This document shows positions 5,670 through 9,176 of a stretch of DNA of 9,176 nucleotides, piece after piece (position 1 is the stretch's first letter; every line of letters begins with the position of its first letter). The DNA lies in contig CALLME010000026.1 of assembly GCA_938007945.1 (NCBI GenBank), positions 1-9,176 of the forward strand, read 5' to 3'. The notes under the pieces were generated by a model. The model saw only the letters and a list, made by a program, of their open reading frames with translations, searched no databases and was not told where the DNA came from. Origin of the DNA: an uncultured Caulobacterales bacterium (GTDB lineage: Bacteria; Pseudomonadota; Alphaproteobacteria; Caulobacterales; Maricaulaceae). The translations under genes were made by a program, and so were the position numbers.

Positions 5670-7015
5670 TCCGCCGCAACGTCTTTATCGTCACGCGTTT
5701 GCGCGTAGGCGAGCGCTTGAAAACGGTCATGCAATTCTGGGTCAGCTTGTCCAAAATATTGCAGCATGATGATACCAAACGCATCATTTTTGGGATCAAT
5801 CCAGAAATTTGTGCGCGCGGCACCACCCCATCCCCATTGCCCTTCTGCTTTGCCTTGTGTTGCCTCTTGCGTAGGGTTAGTGCGAATCTGTACGCTGCCG
5901 CCATAGCCAAAACTGGCGTTAGTCTCTCCACCGAGCCATGGAAATAGGAATTTATCATCGGGGTCCATCTGGTCTGACATCATCTCTTTGACCGTCGCCG
6001 CATCAAGCACGCGGTGGCCGTTATAAATACCGCCGTCCAACATCATCTGCGCGAATTTTGCGAAATCTGGCAGGGTAGAGACGAGTCCACCACCGCCTGA
6101 CTCAAAGGCATTATTATCCAGAAACGGGCTCGTTTGACTGTCTTCTGCGACGATGTATTCGCCTGTCTCGTTCAAAAAGTAATTCGTGGCGAAGCGCGAT
6201 TTCTGATCTGCGCTCACCCTAAAACTTGTCTCAGTCATTTCGAGAGGGTCAAAAATTCGCTCTTTGAATAACTCGCCGAGTGATTTTTCGGTGACGACTT
6301 CGGCCACGCGGCCTAGTACATCAATCGAGTAGCTATAATACCATCCTTCGCCAGGTTGTACGAGCAGGGGAAGCTGTGAGAGCTTTTGCATTTTCACATC
6401 AAGCGTCTCTGATGGCTCGAATAATTTGGCCGCGCCGTAGGCGGTTTCGACGGCATTTATGTCCCCAAAAATGCCGTAGCCCATGCCAGCGCGGTGCAGC
6501 ATCAAGTCTTTGAGCGTCATGGGCGTGACTTGAGGTGTGAAGACAGGCCTCCCATCCTCTCCGAGGGTCGCGACCTGCATATTGGCAAGTTCTGGAATGT
6601 ATTTGCTGACAGGGTCGTTAAGGTCGAGTAGTCCGTCCTCTTGCAAATCCATTATAAGCACAGCTGTGACAGGTTTCGTCATAGAATAGATGCGCCAGAC
6701 CGTATCCATCTCCACCGCATAATCGCGTTCACGGTCCGCCATACCAAATGTGCCCGTATAGACGGTATGCCCTTCGTCATAAATGAGGGCAGAGGCACCG
6801 ACATGTTCACCCGATGAGATAGCTTTTGATAAAAGACTGTCCATAGCGGCGACGTCAAAATCAGGTTTGGGCCCAAGATCAGGTTTCTGAGCAAGATTTG
6901 CTTTACTTGTCGTGCCTGGCTTTGCGGAGTCTTTGGGCGTTTCTGCGGCTGGCGCGCAAGCAATTAAGCCTAATAAAGCTGCGGCCAGTGCCGTTGGTAG
7001 TGAAAATTTCAACAT
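5666..7015 (-). CDS. Serine hydrolase lipoprotein, beta-lactamase (class C-like, EstB-type) family
   Basis: This 449-residue protein has the penicillin-recognising serine-hydrolase fold (PF00144). The catalytic SxxK is S111-M-T-K114, the tyrosine motif is YSYSIDVLG with Y227, and the third motif is the WGGAA segment (396-400) followed by FWIDP and IIMLQ. This pattern resembles EstB-type esterases and penicillin-binding-protein-like hydrolases rather than true resistance enzymes, so an esterase, amidase or peptidoglycan-related role is more likely than beta-lactam resistance. The signal peptide is lipoprotein-type, LIAC with C20, followed by a Pro/Ala/Lys-rich linker of about 30 residues. I chose ATG at 7013-7015 (complement) because it begins the signal peptide and has AAGGA five bases upstream (7021-7025 on the plus strand); a start at 7060 would put 15 extra residues before it. 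It lies 31 bases downstream of the M16 gene, probably in one operon, and its stop overlaps that of the convergent sulfotransferase. Confidence 0.92.
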   Translation of the reverse strand: MLKFSLPTALAAALLGLIACAPAAETPKDSAKPGTTSKANLAQKPDLGPKPDFDVAAMDSLLSKAISSGEHVGASALIYDEGHTVYTGTFGMADRERDYAVEMDTVWRIYSMTKPVTAVLIMDLQEDGLLDLNDPVSKYIPELANMQVATLGEDGRPVFTPQVTPMTLKDLMLHRAGMGYGIFGDINAVETAYGAAKLFEPSETLDVKMQKLSQLPLLVQPGEGWYYSYSIDVLGRVAEVVTEKSLGELFKERIFDPLEMTETSFRVSADQKSRFATNYFLNETGEYIVAEDSQTSPFLDNNAFESGGGGLVSTLPDFAKFAQMMLDGGIYNGHRVLDAATVKEMMSDQMDPDDKFLFPWLGGETNASFGYGGSVQIRTNPTQEATQGKAEGQWGWGGAARTNFWIDPKNDAFGIIMLQYFGQADPELHDRFQALAYAQTRDDKDVAAD

Positions 7016-7022
7016 AGGGTTC

Positions 7023-7037
7023 CTTATACTATATAAG
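7023..7037 (-). repeat. Short perfect inverted repeat overlapping a ribosome binding site
   Basis: CTTATA (7023-7028) and TATAAG (7032-7037) form a six-base inverted repeat around CTA in the M16-to-hydrolase gap. Read on the minus strand, the hairpin's 3' arm supplies the AAG of the AAGGA ribosome site for the hydrolase lipoprotein. The stem is AU-rich and weak. It could slightly hide the ribosome site or mark an RNA cleavage point, but chance is also plausible at this length. Confidence 0.4.
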
Positions 7038-7046
7038 ACTGCAGGT

Positions 7047-9176
7047 TTATTCTGCGCCATTCAGCATTACGGGCTTGCCAAAACCGAGAGCGTCAAGGCG
7101 CGCCGCTTGTGTCTCTGCATCGCCGACAATAACGTAGTTCATAGCGTCCGTGCGGAGATAATCTTTGGTGAGACGCTTCACATCCGCCAGCGTCATGTTC
7201 TTGATACGCTCTGCGTTCTTAGCTTTAAAATCAGCATCAAACCCGTATTCGCTCATCTGTCCAATCAGGCCAAGCTTGTCCGATAGCGTCTCAGTTTTGA
7301 GCGCCTGTCCACGAAGGAGAGCGTCCTTCATGATTTTAAGGTCGTCTTCTGTGAAATCAGGACCATAGTTGCTGACGATTTCATTGATGAGATCAAGGCT
7401 TTCCTTGGTGACATTGCTGCGTACGCTCGAACGAATTGCGAAACGGCCTTCCTCTTTGCCACCAGAAAAGCCAGATCGAATACCGTAAGTATAACCCTTT
7501 TCTACACGCAGTGTATTGTTGAGCTTGGACGTGTAGATGCCACCGAGGGGAAAGTTAATAGCTTCGGCGAGCGGAAAATCTGGGTGCGTCGCGGGTATAG
7601 ACGGACGTTCAATGCGCAGCACAGACTGTTTCGCGCCTGGCACGTCATAGAAAAAAATCTTAGATTCTGTCACGGCGTTGGCGTTTGCGAGGGATAAGGG
7701 GGCGTCCGCTTTGCTGTCCCAGCTAGTGGCGAGTGATCTTGTGGCGGCCTTGACGCTTGACTGGTCTATTGCGCCAACAACGTGAAGGACGGCAGATGAC
7801 GCCGCGTAATTATCCGCATGAAAGGCTTTGACGTCATCTAGCGTAATTGCGTCCATCTTCTCTGCTGGACCATATCCAGAATAATGATAGGGATGATCCG
7901 CGGGATAGGAGAGGGCGGCCGCTTCGCGTCGCGCAATCGCATTGGGATCGGCTTGGGCTTGTTTGATATCATTGAGGCGCTTGGTTTTCAGGAGTGAAAA
8001 TTCCTCCGCATCCCAACGCGGGTTGAGCAACATATCCTCCACGAGGGCCATAGTGGCGTCAAAATTACGCGCCAGCGTATTGCCGCTTATAAAGGTTTCT
8101 GTCTTTCCCGCAGACACGTTGATGGACGAGCCGAGAGATTTCACGGAGTCTTCGAACTCAGCGGTCGAGAGGGACGTCGTGCCTTTCTCGAGCATATCGC
8201 CTGTCATATCGGCTAAGGCTGGCATGGCCGCGCCCGCCTTGTTCTGCCCCGCTTGGATTTGCAGTGAGAAGTAAACAAGCGGTGTTTCGCGGCTCTCTAC
8301 GCCGTAAACCTTCACACCATTTGAAAGCGTGTCACGCCACACATCAGGCGCTGTCAGCGTGTAGGACTTACCAAAGGCGGGCTCGACCGTACGATCAAAT
8401 TTGGAGGGTGTTGGCGTAAATGTGCGTGCGGTAGGGTCAAATTCGACTTCGGCTTCCGCACCTGTTTCGATTTTCTCTTCTTCAATGACAATTTCACGCG
8501 CGTCCGATAGGGCTAGATTGGCTTGTTCTTTTGGCACAACGGAGGTGTAAAGCCGCGGCTTATCTTTGATGTAGGTATTGTAGACCCGCATCACATCAGC
8601 GGTAGTTACAGCCTGTAGACCCGCAATGTCTTTTTTATAATAGTTCGGGTCGCCTGTGAAAAGTTCATACTCTCCGAGTGAAATGGCCTTGCCGAGTACG
8701 CTTTGAATTTCATTGTAAAATGCGACTTCTTGGGTGGCTTTGATACGGTTGAGATCTTCTTGGGAAATACCGTTTTGCTCAAAGCGTTCAAACCCTTGCT
8801 CAATCGCAGGTAGGAGGGGATCGAGCGGCTCGCCCTCATTGCTACGGATAATAAGGTAAAACTCGCCTGCGATTTCAGCAGTGTTGTTGAACGTCGCGAC
8901 ATTACTTGTCAGTTTTGTCTCATCAATCAAAACTTCATTAAGTGGTGCGCGCTTACCATCAGATAGATAGGTTGAGAGCACGTCTAGTGCATAGCTGTCA
9001 GGATGATATTGCTCAACGACGGGCCAAACAGCGGTCAATTGTGGGACTTTCGCAAAATTATCGACGTAATAAAGTGACTGCGTTTCGTCGAGAACCGCGG
9101 CGCGTGGCGCGTAAGGCTCGATATCTTGACCCCGCGGAATTTCGCCAAAATATTTTTCAATCAGCGCTTTGGCTTC
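7047..9176 (-). CDS. M16 family zinc metallopeptidase (two-domain, pitrilysin-like), N-terminus beyond the window
   Basis: The visible 709 residues are the C-terminal three quarters of a large M16 protease; the frame is open to the right edge, where EAKALIEKYFGEIPRG reads as the end of the first M16 domain. The HxxEH zinc site and the distal glutamate lie outside the window, so catalytic competence cannot be judged. The second M16 unit begins near visible residue 285 (LSNGVKVYGVESRETP). At the position matching HxxEH (visible 321-325) it reads LADMT, so this half is non-catalytic, as expected for such proteins. The conserved substrate-binding LR..KGYTYG motif is present, with R557 and Y562. 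By family analogy the enzyme degrades peptides, probably in the periplasm, but the signal peptide is not visible. It ends 31 bases before the hydrolase start on the same strand. Confidence 0.93.
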   Translation of the reverse strand, partial: EAKALIEKYFGEIPRGQDIEPYAPRAAVLDETQSLYYVDNFAKVPQLTAVWPVVEQYHPDSYALDVLSTYLSDGKRAPLNEVLIDETKLTSNVATFNNTAEIAGEFYLIIRSNEGEPLDPLLPAIEQGFERFEQNGISQEDLNRIKATQEVAFYNEIQSVLGKAISLGEYELFTGDPNYYKKDIAGLQAVTTADVMRVYNTYIKDKPRLYTSVVPKEQANLALSDAREIVIEEEKIETGAEAEVEFDPTARTFTPTPSKFDRTVEPAFGKSYTLTAPDVWRDTLSNGVKVYGVESRETPLVYFSLQIQAGQNKAGAAMPALADMTGDMLEKGTTSLSTAEFEDSVKSLGSSINVSAGKTETFISGNTLARNFDATMALVEDMLLNPRWDAEEFSLLKTKRLNDIKQAQADPNAIARREAAALSYPADHPYHYSGYGPAEKMDAITLDDVKAFHADNYAASSAVLHVVGAIDQSSVKAATRSLATSWDSKADAPLSLANANAVTESKIFFYDVPGAKQSVLRIERPSIPATHPDFPLAEAINFPLGGIYTSKLNNTLRVEKGYTYGIRSGFSGGKEEGRFAIRSSVRSNVTKESLDLINEIVSNYGPDFTEDDLKIMKDALLRGQALKTETLSDKLGLIGQMSEYGFDADFKAKNAERIKNMTLADVKRLTKDYLRTDAMNYVIVGDAETQAARLDALGFGKPVMLNGAE

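Noticed and set aside
5666..7015. Beta-lactam resistance gene
   Set aside because: The motifs (SMTK, YSYS, WGGAA) fit EstB-like hydrolases better than AmpC, and the lipoprotein anchor and operon context do not suggest resistance.

Overview
The window looks like ordinary chromosomal DNA from an alphaproteobacterium of moderate GC content. The reasons are the neighbourhood (candidate 6S RNA, 5-formyltetrahydrofolate cyclo-ligase, YmdB-type phosphoesterase, then YebC), the families present (DUF2805, DUF1993, CreA, TPR-sulfotransferase, two-domain M16 peptidase) and the codon usage. A marine Hyphomonadales/Maricaulales-type bacterium would fit, but the sequence alone does not prove a lineage below class. 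I see no insertion sequence, phage gene, tRNA, rRNA or CRISPR array.

Layout. Bases 1-314 hold no convincing protein gene. They carry two hairpin terminators of similar build and then a roughly 130-nt fold with the closing stem, central bubble and apical stem of 6S RNA, ending just before the cyclo-ligase start codon. From 315 to 2206 a tight plus-strand run encodes 5-formyl-THF cyclo-ligase (fau/ygfA), a YmdB-family metallophosphoesterase (stop and start codons share one base) and a CreA-family lipoprotein. This run meets a minus-strand DUF1993 gene with one base between the stops. A 101-bp divergent region separates DUF1993 from a small plus-strand DUF2805 gene, followed by yebC. Two bases after the yebC stop, a 570-residue TPR-sulfotransferase appears to start at a CTG codon. 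It converges with a minus-strand serine-hydrolase (beta-lactamase-fold) lipoprotein gene, and the stop codons overlap in one TTAA. Upstream of the hydrolase, on the same strand, is a large M16 zinc peptidase whose N-terminal catalytic part lies beyond the right edge.

Working together. fau acts in folate one-carbon metabolism and its position beside 6S RNA recalls ssrS-ygfA of Escherichia coli. The M16 peptidase and the lipoprotein hydrolase are probably co-transcribed envelope enzymes. The other genes are housekeeping or poorly characterised families with no obvious joint pathway. I did not find a convincing new multi-gene system. The points most worth a second look are the CTG start of the sulfotransferase, the 6S RNA candidate abutting fau, and the paired terminators at the left edge.
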